From: Phycisphaerales bacterium
Lineage (GTDB): Bacteria > Planctomycetota > Phycisphaerae > Phycisphaerales > UBA1924
Direction of reading: 5' to 3'
Assembly: GCA_030680655.1 (NCBI GenBank)
Contig: JAUXUZ010000554.1
Coordinates: 1-6,948 of the forward strand
DNA length: 6,948 nt
Part shown: positions 1-5,358 of the stretch, one piece after another
How the letters are laid out: each line of letters starts with the position of its first letter
Numbering within the stretch: position 1 is the first letter of the stretch
Notes under the pieces: model-generated
Databases searched by the model: none
Told to the model about the DNA's origin: nothing
Seen by the model: the letters and a program-made list of their open reading frames with translations, nothing else
Program-made: the position numbers and the translations under genes

Positions 1-24
1 AAAAGGCCCGGCGTGAGCCGGGCC
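1..24 (-). terminator. Intrinsic terminator of the minus-strand membrane-protein operon
   Basis: A perfect 8-bp GC-only stem (GGCCCGGC at 5-12, GCCGGGCC at 17-24) closes on a 4-base loop. Read on the minus strand it is followed directly by TTTT at 4-1, where the window stops, so the T-tract may be longer. It lies 32 bp past the TAG stop of the CvpA-like gene, the expected place for a Rho-independent terminator. On the plus strand there is no T-tract, so it acts in one direction only. Confidence 0.85.
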
Positions 25-56
25 CTGGGTGCATGGTCAGAGCCGTGTCGGCCGGC

Positions 57-1913
57 CTACTTGTTCGTCTGTGTCGGCGTCTCTTCGTCGCTCTGGATGT
101 CAACGATGCCCGTGGTGCCGATCGAGTACTGTTTGAGCTTCACGCCCGAGGCGATCCGGAAGATCAGGAAGAGCTTCTGGTCGTCACGCGAGCGGGAGAT
201 GGCGGGCGCATCGCCCAGGCCCGCCAGCGGCTGGCCGGGCGTGAAGCGGATGCGCACCTCGTTGCGGTCGCGGTAGACGTAGCCGATGGCCTCGTAGCGC
301 TGGCCCAGGCTGTCAACGATCGTCGGCGAGCCAACCGCCCCGGTCGACTCCGGCTCGGTGGCGCTCCACTTGCCCAGGTCGCGGCTCACGTTGATGCTGA
401 TCACCGCCGTGCCAGGGCCGGGCTGAAACTCTTCAACACGCAGCGAGCGATCGACGTCGTTGCCCGCGAGGAACTTCGCCTGCAGCCGCAGATCGAGGCA
501 GTTGATGATCTGCTGACCCTTGGTCAGTTCAACGCCGCTCAATTCGCCGCCGTTGAGGGTGATGTTGTCGGGGATGCGGTTGACCATGCGCAGGGCACGG
601 TTGGGGTCGTTCTTGTCGATCTTGATGTTGGAGCCCTTGGTATTCTCTGGGCGGTTGGCCTCAACAAGCTCAAACAACGAGCGGCTGTCCACCGCGTCGT
701 CACGGTCTTCCGGCGTCCAGAACGTCAACGCTGACTTGACCGTCTCATTCGGCGCTTCGGGATTACCCGCAGTGAGGTCAAACCGCACACCGCGCACGTA
801 GAGCGCCAGCGGGCGCCAGACCTGGTCCGGGTCGTTGGCATTGTTGTTGGGCACAAGGAACTCAAACGCCATCGGCGCATCCGACTGGCCGCCGACCGAG
901 CCGACGAAAAAGTTCCGCGTGTCGAAGCGCCAGCGCCCGATCTCGCGTGAGCTCCCCTTGGCCTGGCTGACGACCGCGATCGGCTGCAGCGCGAGCGACT
1001 TCGTGTCCGACTGGTTGCGGACCACCAGCGTTGCGCTGCCGGCGCCGATGGCGACCTGGCCGCCCTTCTCCTTGGCCGTCGAGTGGAAGTTCACCAGGAA
1101 CCCCTCAACGTACGCCTGCCCGTCGATCATGGTGCCGTCGGTCATCGCGACGGGCTTGCGGTCCACGCCGACCAGGTCCTTCAGCGTCGGCGGCTTGTAG
1201 TCCTTGGGGCGCTTGCTGGCGGGGAGCTGCTCGAGCCCCACGGTGTAGCGCCCGACGAAGTCGATGTCCTTCTCACTCAGGCTGTAGCGCAGCAGCACGT
1301 CGGTCTCGGCGATGCGCAGCAGGTGCCCCTCGTCGGCCACGTGCGGACGCCACGCGGCCATCGTCTTGCCGCCCCCGAAGGTCTCGCGCATCGAACGCTC
1401 GGACCAGAAGCTGTACAAGCCGGCGGTCCAGGTATCAACGGGCACCCACAGCTGGCTGCGCACCAGGTAGCCGTTGTTGTCGTAATCCACCGGCTGGTAC
1501 TGCATCAGGTTGTCGATCTCGGCCGTGCGGAGCTGGCTGGTGCCGATGAACGTCATGCCCGAAACGATGAGCCCCGCCCCCAGGCCGCAGACAGCGCCGC
1601 CGATCCAGTCAACGCCCTTGGGAACCTTGATGTTCGCCCGCACCACCGCGTTGACGATCAGGCTGATCGCCGCCAGGGCCACCACGAAGATCGTGATCAG
1701 GCTCCCGCCCCAGGCGATATCTAGCAGGAAGCGGTTGTCGCTCGCAACGCCCTTGACGATCGCCATCGCGACCGTTTCCCACAGCGCAAAGGCGACAGCG
1801 CCCGCCGCGAGCGTCACCAGCAGGTTCAGCAGCGAGGAGAAGAAGCCCCGCGCTGACCACACGTAGCCGACCAGCACCAGCAGCAGGATCGCGATCAGAT
1901 TCGAAACCATCAT
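57..1913 (-). CDS. CvpA-like four-helix membrane protein with a long C-terminal soluble region
   Basis: This gene encodes a 618-residue protein. Its first ~125 residues form four hydrophobic helices (about 5-21, 28-53, 66-91, 104-125). The stretch around residues 101-118 (VDWIGGAVCGLGAGLIVSG) matches the Asp-x-x-x-Gly-rich last helix of the CvpA (colicin V production) family. CvpA proteins are usually under about 220 residues; here ~490 residues follow. Positive charges in the loops after helices 1 and 3 suggest that the C-terminal part lies outside the cytoplasmic membrane. That part has two beta-rich stretches (about 265-385 and 470-605) of alternating hydrophobic residues, with a charged linker between and a polar tail. 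The start has a GGAG ribosome site at 1922-1925, 8 nt upstream; a second ATG follows immediately, so initiation may be at either. It is the second gene of an operon, 85 bp after the GspE-like gene, and is followed by the terminator at 1-24. The CvpA assignment is by motif and topology; the function of the soluble part is unknown. Confidence 0.8.
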   Translation of the reverse strand: MMVSNLIAILLLVLVGYVWSARGFFSSLLNLLVTLAAGAVAFALWETVAMAIVKGVASDNRFLLDIAWGGSLITIFVVALAAISLIVNAVVRANIKVPKGVDWIGGAVCGLGAGLIVSGMTFIGTSQLRTAEIDNLMQYQPVDYDNNGYLVRSQLWVPVDTWTAGLYSFWSERSMRETFGGGKTMAAWRPHVADEGHLLRIAETDVLLRYSLSEKDIDFVGRYTVGLEQLPASKRPKDYKPPTLKDLVGVDRKPVAMTDGTMIDGQAYVEGFLVNFHSTAKEKGGQVAIGAGSATLVVRNQSDTKSLALQPIAVVSQAKGSSREIGRWRFDTRNFFVGSVGGQSDAPMAFEFLVPNNNANDPDQVWRPLALYVRGVRFDLTAGNPEAPNETVKSALTFWTPEDRDDAVDSRSLFELVEANRPENTKGSNIKIDKNDPNRALRMVNRIPDNITLNGGELSGVELTKGQQIINCLDLRLQAKFLAGNDVDRSLRVEEFQPGPGTAVISINVSRDLGKWSATEPESTGAVGSPTIVDSLGQRYEAIGYVYRDRNEVRIRFTPGQPLAGLGDAPAISRSRDDQKLFLIFRIASGVKLKQYSIGTTGIVDIQSDEETPTQTNK

Positions 1914-1959
1914 GGGTTGCTCTCCGCACAGTCGGCGGCCTTCGGTTCAGACAGGACAA

Positions 1960-1974
1960 GCGGGCACGGCCCGC
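1960..1974 (-). other. Intercistronic hairpin between the two operon genes
   Basis: A perfect 6-bp stem (GCGGGC/GCCCGC) with a 3-base loop lies in the 85-bp gap between the GspE-like stop and the CvpA-like start. On the minus strand it is followed only by TTGTCC, not a proper T-tract. It is more likely an mRNA-stabilising or partial attenuation structure than a full terminator. The gap otherwise holds only the downstream ribosome site. Confidence 0.4.
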
Positions 1975-1998
1975 AAACGGGGATCGATCGCTCCGCGC

Positions 1999-3726
1999 TC
2001 AGGCCTTCGCGGCCGCGGGGGCCGGGGCGGTCACGCGCATCACTTCTTCTACACTCGTTGATCCCTCGACAGCCTTGCGGATAGCCGCCTGCTGCAGCGA
2101 GGGCGTCTGGCGCTTCTTCAGCGAGGCCTTTACGCCAACGAAGTTGCTCTCCGCCGCGAGGGCACGCTCGTCATCGCCGAAGGTGAGCACCTCGAAGATG
2201 CCCTCCTGGCCGATGTACCCGCCGCCGCTGCAGACCGGGCAGACCTCGGGCTTGTTCTTGATGAGCACCTGCCCACCCTTCTTGAACAGCTGCACGCCCT
2301 TGCCCTCGGGCACACCCAGCTTCTTCAGCATGTCGGGCGATGCGGCGTACGGCACGCGGCAGTTGACGCACAGCTTGCGCAGCAGCCGGCCGGCGACCAC
2401 TCCCTGCAGGTGCTTGGTCGCAAGCTCGGCGTCGCCGACGGCCTTCGTCCAGCCCTCCAGCGCCTCCATCGCGGTGTTGGCGCGCACGGCCACGTACACC
2501 CGCGTGCGCGAGAAGTCGGCGGTCGCCACGTTCTTCGCCGTCGCCGCGTCGGGGATGTCCGACACGCCCAGCACGTTGGGGTCGCGCCGCAGCATCGACC
2601 GCACGAGCGTGGCAAAGTCCGTTCCTTCCACCGACGAGTCGAACGCCTGGTGCTTGGCGCCCTCCAGCGTCAGCTGCGGCTCAAGCTCAACCGTCTGCAC
2701 GGTGTGGGTGTAGGCGTCGTGCATCGACAGCACGCTGTAGAACAGCGTGGTCCGCCCGCCGTCGGGAGGCGTCGCAACGAGCACAAGGCCCGAGGTGGTT
2801 GACGTGAGCTCCTTCATCGCCTCGTACTGCTCGGGCAGGAAGCCCACCGCATCCGCCGCTCGGCGCACCGAGCCCTCAGGGTCAAACAGCAGCGATAGCT
2901 TCATGCCGCTGGGCACGCCCTGGCTGGTCACCTTTACCTTCTTCTTCGCCTGCCCAAGCTCAACGTCGATCATCGCCGACAGCTTCTTGCGCCGGTCGGC
3001 AAGGTCGAGCTTCGCGACCGACTTCCAGAAGTCCATTAGCCGCACGGCCACGGCCGGCTCCCAGATGTCTCCCTTGATCGGCAGGCCGTCAACGAGCATC
3101 GTCGAGCCGTACTGCTGGCCCATCGGTCCGATCTCAACCTGCGAGGCACGGCCCTCGATCGCCTTCATGTACACCGACTCGGCCACGGCCCGCAGCTCCG
3201 CCTCGGGCGATTCGGCCTGCGGTGCCGGGACCGCGCGGCCGTCGGCTCCCTTGATCGCCAGCAGCACCTTGACGGCCTTCTTGTCGACCTTTTCCTTTTT
3301 GTCCTTCTTCTCGCCCATCTTCCCGAAGATGCTCGCGTTGATGTGGAACGCCTCGGGCACGCGGTCGTCCTTGTTGGCCACCACCGCGTACGCGACCACG
3401 TCGACCGCCAGCACAGCCACCATCACGACCCACCCGATCCAGAACGAGAGCTCGCCGTGGATGGGCATCATCACCGCCAGCACCACCGCCAGCGTCGCCA
3501 TGCACAGGTGGAAGACGTTCCACTGCTCGCGCGGCAGGAAGAACCGTGCCGCGTGCTTGTCGTAAACGTTGGAAACGAACCACCCCCAGGCGCAGAGGGT
3601 CGCCAGCAGGATCAGCGGCTTCCAAAACGACACCAGCAGGAACGCCTCGCCCAGCGTCCAAGAGCCTCCGAGCATGCTCATCGGGCCCCCATCGCTCAAC
3701 ATGCCCGGGATCATCAACTGCGTCAT
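1999..3726 (-). CDS. Membrane-anchored, catalytically degenerate GspE/PilB-type secretion ATPase homologue
   Basis: This gene encodes a 575-residue protein. Three hydrophobic segments (about 30-53, 71-89, 95-116) precede a lysine-rich linker (136-150). A GspE/PilB-like body fills the rest. The second half aligns by eye with type II secretion/type IV pilus ATPases throughout: a Walker A position at 318-327 (ATPPDGGRTT), a Walker B position at 379-393 (LRRDPNVLGVSDIPD), zinc cysteines C453, C456, C496 and C499, and a typical C-terminal segment ending near EEVMRVT. Key catalytic residues differ from the family. The Walker A Lys is Arg325 and two of its Gly are Thr and Asp, the Walker B GE is Ser389-Asp390, and the His box is absent. 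Known GspE/PilB proteins are cytoplasmic; the membrane anchor here is unusual. It is therefore probably a structural or regulatory pseudo-ATPase rather than a motor. The start has AGGAG at 3732-3736, 5 nt upstream of ATG. It is the first gene of the operon with the CvpA-like gene. Membership of the superfamily is secure; the role is not. Confidence 0.85.
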   Translation of the reverse strand: MTQLMIPGMLSDGGPMSMLGGSWTLGEAFLLVSFWKPLILLATLCAWGWFVSNVYDKHAARFFLPREQWNVFHLCMATLAVVLAVMMPIHGELSFWIGWVVMVAVLAVDVVAYAVVANKDDRVPEAFHINASIFGKMGEKKDKKEKVDKKAVKVLLAIKGADGRAVPAPQAESPEAELRAVAESVYMKAIEGRASQVEIGPMGQQYGSTMLVDGLPIKGDIWEPAVAVRLMDFWKSVAKLDLADRRKKLSAMIDVELGQAKKKVKVTSQGVPSGMKLSLLFDPEGSVRRAADAVGFLPEQYEAMKELTSTTSGLVLVATPPDGGRTTLFYSVLSMHDAYTHTVQTVELEPQLTLEGAKHQAFDSSVEGTDFATLVRSMLRRDPNVLGVSDIPDAATAKNVATADFSRTRVYVAVRANTAMEALEGWTKAVGDAELATKHLQGVVAGRLLRKLCVNCRVPYAASPDMLKKLGVPEGKGVQLFKKGGQVLIKNKPEVCPVCSGGGYIGQEGIFEVLTFGDDERALAAESNFVGVKASLKKRQTPSLQQAAIRKAVEGSTSVEEVMRVTAPAPAAAKA

Positions 3727-3745
3727 ACAGACTCCTGTGCCAATA

Positions 3746-3829
3746 CCTGCGGGCGGCCCATCGACCGGCCGAGCGGTAAAGCATACCGCTTTGGCCCGCC
3801 GCTTGCGTTCGTTGATTCCCTGCGGGCGG
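3746..3829. promoter_or_regulatory. Control region of the minus-strand operon: inverted repeat inside a direct repeat
   Basis: A perfect 7-bp inverted repeat with a 5-base spacer (AGCGGTA at 3772-3778, TACCGCT at 3784-3790) lies 46 bp upstream of the GspE-like start. It is flanked by two exact copies of CCTGCGGGCGG at 3746-3756 and 3819-3829, 73 bp apart, about seven helical turns. This is the expected location of the operon promoter. TATGCT on the minus strand (3785-3780) could be a -10 element, but no good -35 was found. Regulator binding is inferred from symmetry and position only. Confidence 0.35.
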
Positions 3830-3837
3830 TTCCCTCA

Positions 3838-3859
3838 AACCCCGATGGCACAAGGGGTT
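3838..3859. other. Inverted repeat AACCCC/GGGGTT downstream of the superoxide dismutase gene
   Basis: A perfect 6-bp inverted repeat (3838-3843 and 3854-3859) with a 10-base loop. On the minus strand the stem ends in GGGGTTTGAGGG, so it has only a short T-run. It could be a second, weak terminator element for the superoxide dismutase transcript or part of the operon control region. Confidence 0.25.
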
Positions 3860-3880
3860 GCGGGACCGCCTCCGCACAGC

Positions 3881-3907
3881 AAATACCCCCGGGCAACCGA
3901 TGCCCGG
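3881..3907 (-). terminator. Probable weak terminator of the superoxide dismutase gene
   Basis: A perfect 7-bp stem (CCGGGCA at 3889-3895, TGCCCGG at 3901-3907) has a 5-base loop. The stem extends by two more pairs past a C-C mismatch (3886-3887 with 3909-3910). It lies about 30 bp after the stop codon. On the minus strand the tail is GGGTATTT, so the T-tract is poor. Position and stem support termination; the tail makes it uncertain. Confidence 0.45.
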
Positions 3908-3937
3908 CGGCTGTGTGCAATCGCGGGAACGATCCGA

Positions 3938-4579
3938 TCACTTGTTGGCGGCGGCGAAGTTCTTCGCCACCTGCGCCCAGTTCACAACGCCCCACCAGGC
4001 CGCCACGTAGTCTGCGCGGCGGTTCTGGTAGTTGAGGTAGTACGCGTGCTCCCAGACGTCCAACCCAAGAATCGGGGCACCGCCGCACCCGGCGATGGCC
4101 TTGCCCATCACGGGGTTGTCCTGGTTGGCCGTGCTGCAGATTGACAGCTTCTTGGAATCCCGGTCCCAGCAGAGCCACGACCATCCAGAACCGAAGCGGC
4201 CCATACATGCCGCGGCGAACTGGCCCTTGAACGCGTCGAAGCTGCCGAAGGCTGCTTCGATCGCGGCCGCAAGTTCGCCGGTGGGGGCTGCACCGCCGCC
4301 GCTGCCGGGGGGGGCCATCAGCTGCCAGAACATCGAGTGGTTCAGGTGCCCGCCAAGGTTGTTCCGCACCGGCCCACGCTTGTCCTCGGGCAGGTCGGCA
4401 AGTTGGGCAAGCACCGATTCTGCCGGCATGTCCGCCCACTTGGTCCCCTCGAGGGCCTTGTTGGCGTTGGCCACGTAGGCACCGTGGTGCTTCTGGGTGT
4501 GGATCTCCATCGTCTGGGTATCGATGACCGGCTCAAGTGCGCTGAACGCGTACGGCAGTGTGGGGATGGTAAAAGGCAT
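3938..4579 (-). CDS. sodA: Superoxide dismutase, iron/manganese family, Mn-type
   Basis: This enzyme converts superoxide to hydrogen peroxide and oxygen. The 213-residue protein has the full Fe/Mn SOD pattern: an N-terminal helical hairpin domain beginning PFTIPTLPYAF, then the alpha/beta C-terminal domain. All four metal ligands are present: H27 (in MEIHTQKHH), H81 (in LNHSMFW), D174 and H178 (in LDVWEHAYY). Gly77 before the second ligand, and Gln153 in STANQDNP, are the residues typical of Mn enzymes; Fe enzymes carry the active-site Gln on the other domain. The metal preference is inferred and a cambialistic enzyme is possible. No signal peptide is seen, so it should be cytoplasmic. ATG at 4579 was chosen because homology begins there and GGAG lies at 4586-4589, 6 nt upstream; the frame stays open to 4735 but that extension is not SOD-like. 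It is a single-gene unit divergent from the sigma factor gene. The coding strand carries a C8 run at 4314-4307. Confidence 0.96.
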   Translation of the reverse strand: MPFTIPTLPYAFSALEPVIDTQTMEIHTQKHHGAYVANANKALEGTKWADMPAESVLAQLADLPEDKRGPVRNNLGGHLNHSMFWQLMAPPGSGGGAAPTGELAAAIEAAFGSFDAFKGQFAAACMGRFGSGWSWLCWDRDSKKLSICSTANQDNPVMGKAIAGCGGAPILGLDVWEHAYYLNYQNRRADYVAAWWGVVNWAQVAKNFAAANK

Positions 4580-4638
4580 GTGGGGCTCCAAACAGGGGAT
4601 GCTGATTCGACGCACCAGACAGGTTCCTGGACCGCCAG

Positions 4639-4650
4639 AATCAGGGGGAG
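4639..4650 (+). repeat. 12-bp direct repeat, copy 1 (AATCAGGGGGAG)
   Basis: Identical to 4960-4971 in the same intergenic region, 321 bp away. A related decamer, AGGTTCCTGG (4621-4630), lies just upstream of this copy; AGGTTCTTGG (4970-4979) overlaps the end of the other copy, differing at one base. This copy is within 60-71 bp upstream of the sodA start codon, so it probably lies in the sodA leader or promoter. Confidence 0.6.
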
Positions 4651-4811
4651 ATCGACAGGGTATGGAGGATAACCGGTGAAGTAACCCTCGCTGACGGCCC
4701 CGGACACGCAGTTCTTGCTGGGGCGACTTACTCAATCGCTCGCCCTTAAGGCGTTCGAGGTGGTCTTGACCGCCAGTCTCGTGTAGATTGTAGAAAGTAT
4801 GCTGGCCCTTA

Positions 4812-4828
4812 GGGGTTGTGAGAACCCC
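4812..4828. other. Hairpin GGGGTT/AACCCC in the intergenic region
   Basis: A perfect 6-bp stem with a GTGAG loop, extendable through a small internal loop by CCT (4807-4809) with AGG (4830-4832). No T-tract follows on either strand, so it is not a standard terminator. It could be an operator or an RNA leader structure. Confidence 0.35.
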
Positions 4829-4843
4829 GAGGCTCCCGTCAGG

Positions 4844-4859
4844 TTGTAAGCGGCTACAA
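4844..4859. promoter_or_regulatory. Near-palindrome resembling a LacI-family operator
   Basis: TTGTAAGCGGCTACAA has perfect outer arms TTGTA/TACAA and a central CG, with the two inner pairs mismatched (12 of 16 positions symmetric). LacI-family operators commonly have a central CG flanked by TGTAA-type arms. It touches the AT-rich patch where promoters are expected. No LacI-family gene is in the window, so this is only a candidate. Confidence 0.25.
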
Positions 4860-4920
4860 ATATCCTACCATATACCAAACAAACCGCAAAAACAACAAGT
4901 CTTTGATCAGAATCAGCATC
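4855..4920. promoter_or_regulatory. AT-rich patch, likely promoter core
   Basis: Only 23 of 66 bases are G or C in an otherwise GC-rich window. On the minus strand, TTGTTG (4898-4893), an 18-bp spacer and TATATG (4874-4869) loosely fit a -35/-10 promoter that could serve sodA with a leader of about 280 nt. The hexamer matches are weak (each 3-4 of 6). The composition supports a promoter region better than any exact site. Confidence 0.3.
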
Positions 4921-4959
4921 TATTCGGGCTTCATCTGCGATAATCGGTCCTGCAGTGAA

Positions 4960-4971
4960 AATCAGGGGGAG
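4960..4971 (+). repeat. 12-bp direct repeat, copy 2 (AATCAGGGGGAG)
   Basis: Exact copy of 4639-4650. It opens a G-run cluster (4965-4990, with runs of 5, 2, 6 and 4 G), which might fold into a two-layer quadruplex on the plus strand. It sits on the sigma-factor side of the AT-rich patch, while copy 1 sits on the sodA side. Confidence 0.6.
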
Positions 4972-5051
4972 GTTCTTGGGGGGCGTGGGGCTGTAGTTTG
5001 GCAGCCACTGAATCCCACGTTGCTAGATGGTCCGCACCCCTTGAAATGGTG

Positions 5052-5060
5052 TGTGGATAA
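5052..5060 (-). promoter_or_regulatory. Single perfect DnaA box
   Basis: TGTGGATAA is the exact reverse complement of the consensus DnaA box TTATCCACA. It stands alone about 300 bp upstream of the sigma factor start. One such match can occur by chance in a window of this size, and there is no box cluster or AT-rich unwinding element beside it, so it is not evidence of an origin. Confidence 0.3.
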
Positions 5061-5131
5061 CTCCCCGCTCCGGTGCACAGTTGATCCGGAGAGGAAGAGT
5101 CTCGACAGTAGACGAGGATCGGGTATTTTAC

Positions 5132-5149
5132 CTCGCGGACGGCCGCGAG
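5132..5149 (+). other. Leader hairpin upstream of the sigma factor gene
   Basis: A perfect 7-bp stem CTCGCGG/CCGCGAG closes on a 4-base ACGG loop, just after a GGTATTTTAC stretch. No T-tract follows on either strand. If transcription of the sigma gene starts upstream, this would be a stable element of its 5' leader. Confidence 0.4.
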
Positions 5150-5321
5150 AATGTTCGGAGTCGATGAAACCGCACGCACCAACGGGCGGTCCAAAACGTA
5201 TTGATCTGTATCGTTCGCACGCACTCAGTCCGCACCAGCACCGCACCAGGACCAGCCAATCGGGACCAGAGCCCGAGCGACGAGTCACCAGTGCGACGCG
5301 AGGACCTCAAACTCGCCTTTT

Positions 5322-5343
5322 CGTCGGCAGCGAAACGCCGACG
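5322..5343 (+). promoter_or_regulatory. Hairpin abutting the ribosome site of the sigma factor gene
   Basis: A perfect 7-bp stem CGTCGGC (5322-5328) / GCCGACG (5337-5343) with an 8-base loop ends one base before the GGAGG at 5345-5349. It leaves the ribosome site itself unpaired. It may therefore present the site, act as a binding platform or shield the leader from decay. Neither strand has a following T-tract. Confidence 0.45.
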
Positions 5344-5344
5344 T

Positions 5345-5349
5345 GGAGG
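5345..5349 (+). promoter_or_regulatory. Ribosome binding site that fixes the sigma factor start
   Basis: GGAGG lies 9 nt before ATG at 5359. The reading frame is open back to 4903, but this strong site and the change to coding-like composition favour 5359. A second in-frame ATG at 5377 is a less likely start, being 27 nt from the GGAGG. Confidence 0.75.
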
Positions 5350-5358
5350 TATCAAAGA

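Larger units (their letters stand above)
4580..5358. other. 779-bp divergent intergenic region between sodA and the sigma factor gene
   Basis: No protein-coding sequence is convincing here: the frames that cross it have irregular composition and no matching ribosome sites. It must hold promoters and leaders for both flanking genes. Visible structure includes an AT-rich patch (4855-4920), hairpins at 4812-4828, 5132-5149 and 5322-5343, and a 12-bp direct repeat (4639-4650, 4960-4971). It also includes a LacI-like near-palindrome (4844-4859), a G-run cluster (4965-4990), one perfect DnaA box (5052-5060) and an 11-bp-period repeat CCGCACCAG (5230-5238, 5241-5249). TTGACC at 4766-4771 resembles a -35 box on the plus strand, but only weak -10 matches follow. 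The length leaves room for a small RNA, which the sequence alone cannot show. Confidence 0.7.

Noticed and set aside
33..734. 233-codon plus-strand frame over the CvpA-like gene, and similar plus-strand frames across 1031-3565
   Set aside because: These are antisense shadows of the two minus-strand genes, with repetitive Arg/Ala/Ser-rich products and no operon logic.
4580..4735. N-terminal extension of superoxide dismutase to 4735
   Set aside because: Family similarity starts exactly at the ATG at 4579, which has a good GGAG site; the extra 52 residues are Arg/Pro/Ser-rich and unlike a signal peptide.
4766..4796. Sigma-70 promoter TTGACC with TAGAAA or TGTAGA
   Set aside because: The -35 is good, but the -10 candidates are poor or at 19-bp spacing, so the match is not better than background.
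4965..4990. G-quadruplex in the G-run cluster
   Set aside because: Runs of 5, 2, 6 and 4 G allow at best a two-layer structure; not strong enough to list as its own feature.
5052..5060. Replication origin at the DnaA box
   Set aside because: Only one box, no dnaA/dnaN neighbourhood and no adjacent box cluster or AT-rich unwinding element.
5151..5204. 17-codon upstream frame beginning at ATG 5151 in the sigma leader
   Set aside because: No ribosome site precedes it and its content suggests no attenuation peptide; too short to support.
4903..5358. N-terminal extension of the sigma factor to an upstream in-frame ATG (4903, or 5164)
   Set aside because: The extension has no sigma-like sequence and irregular composition, 4903 has no ribosome site and 5164 has one only 3 nt away. 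GGAGG at 5345-5349 supports 5359.
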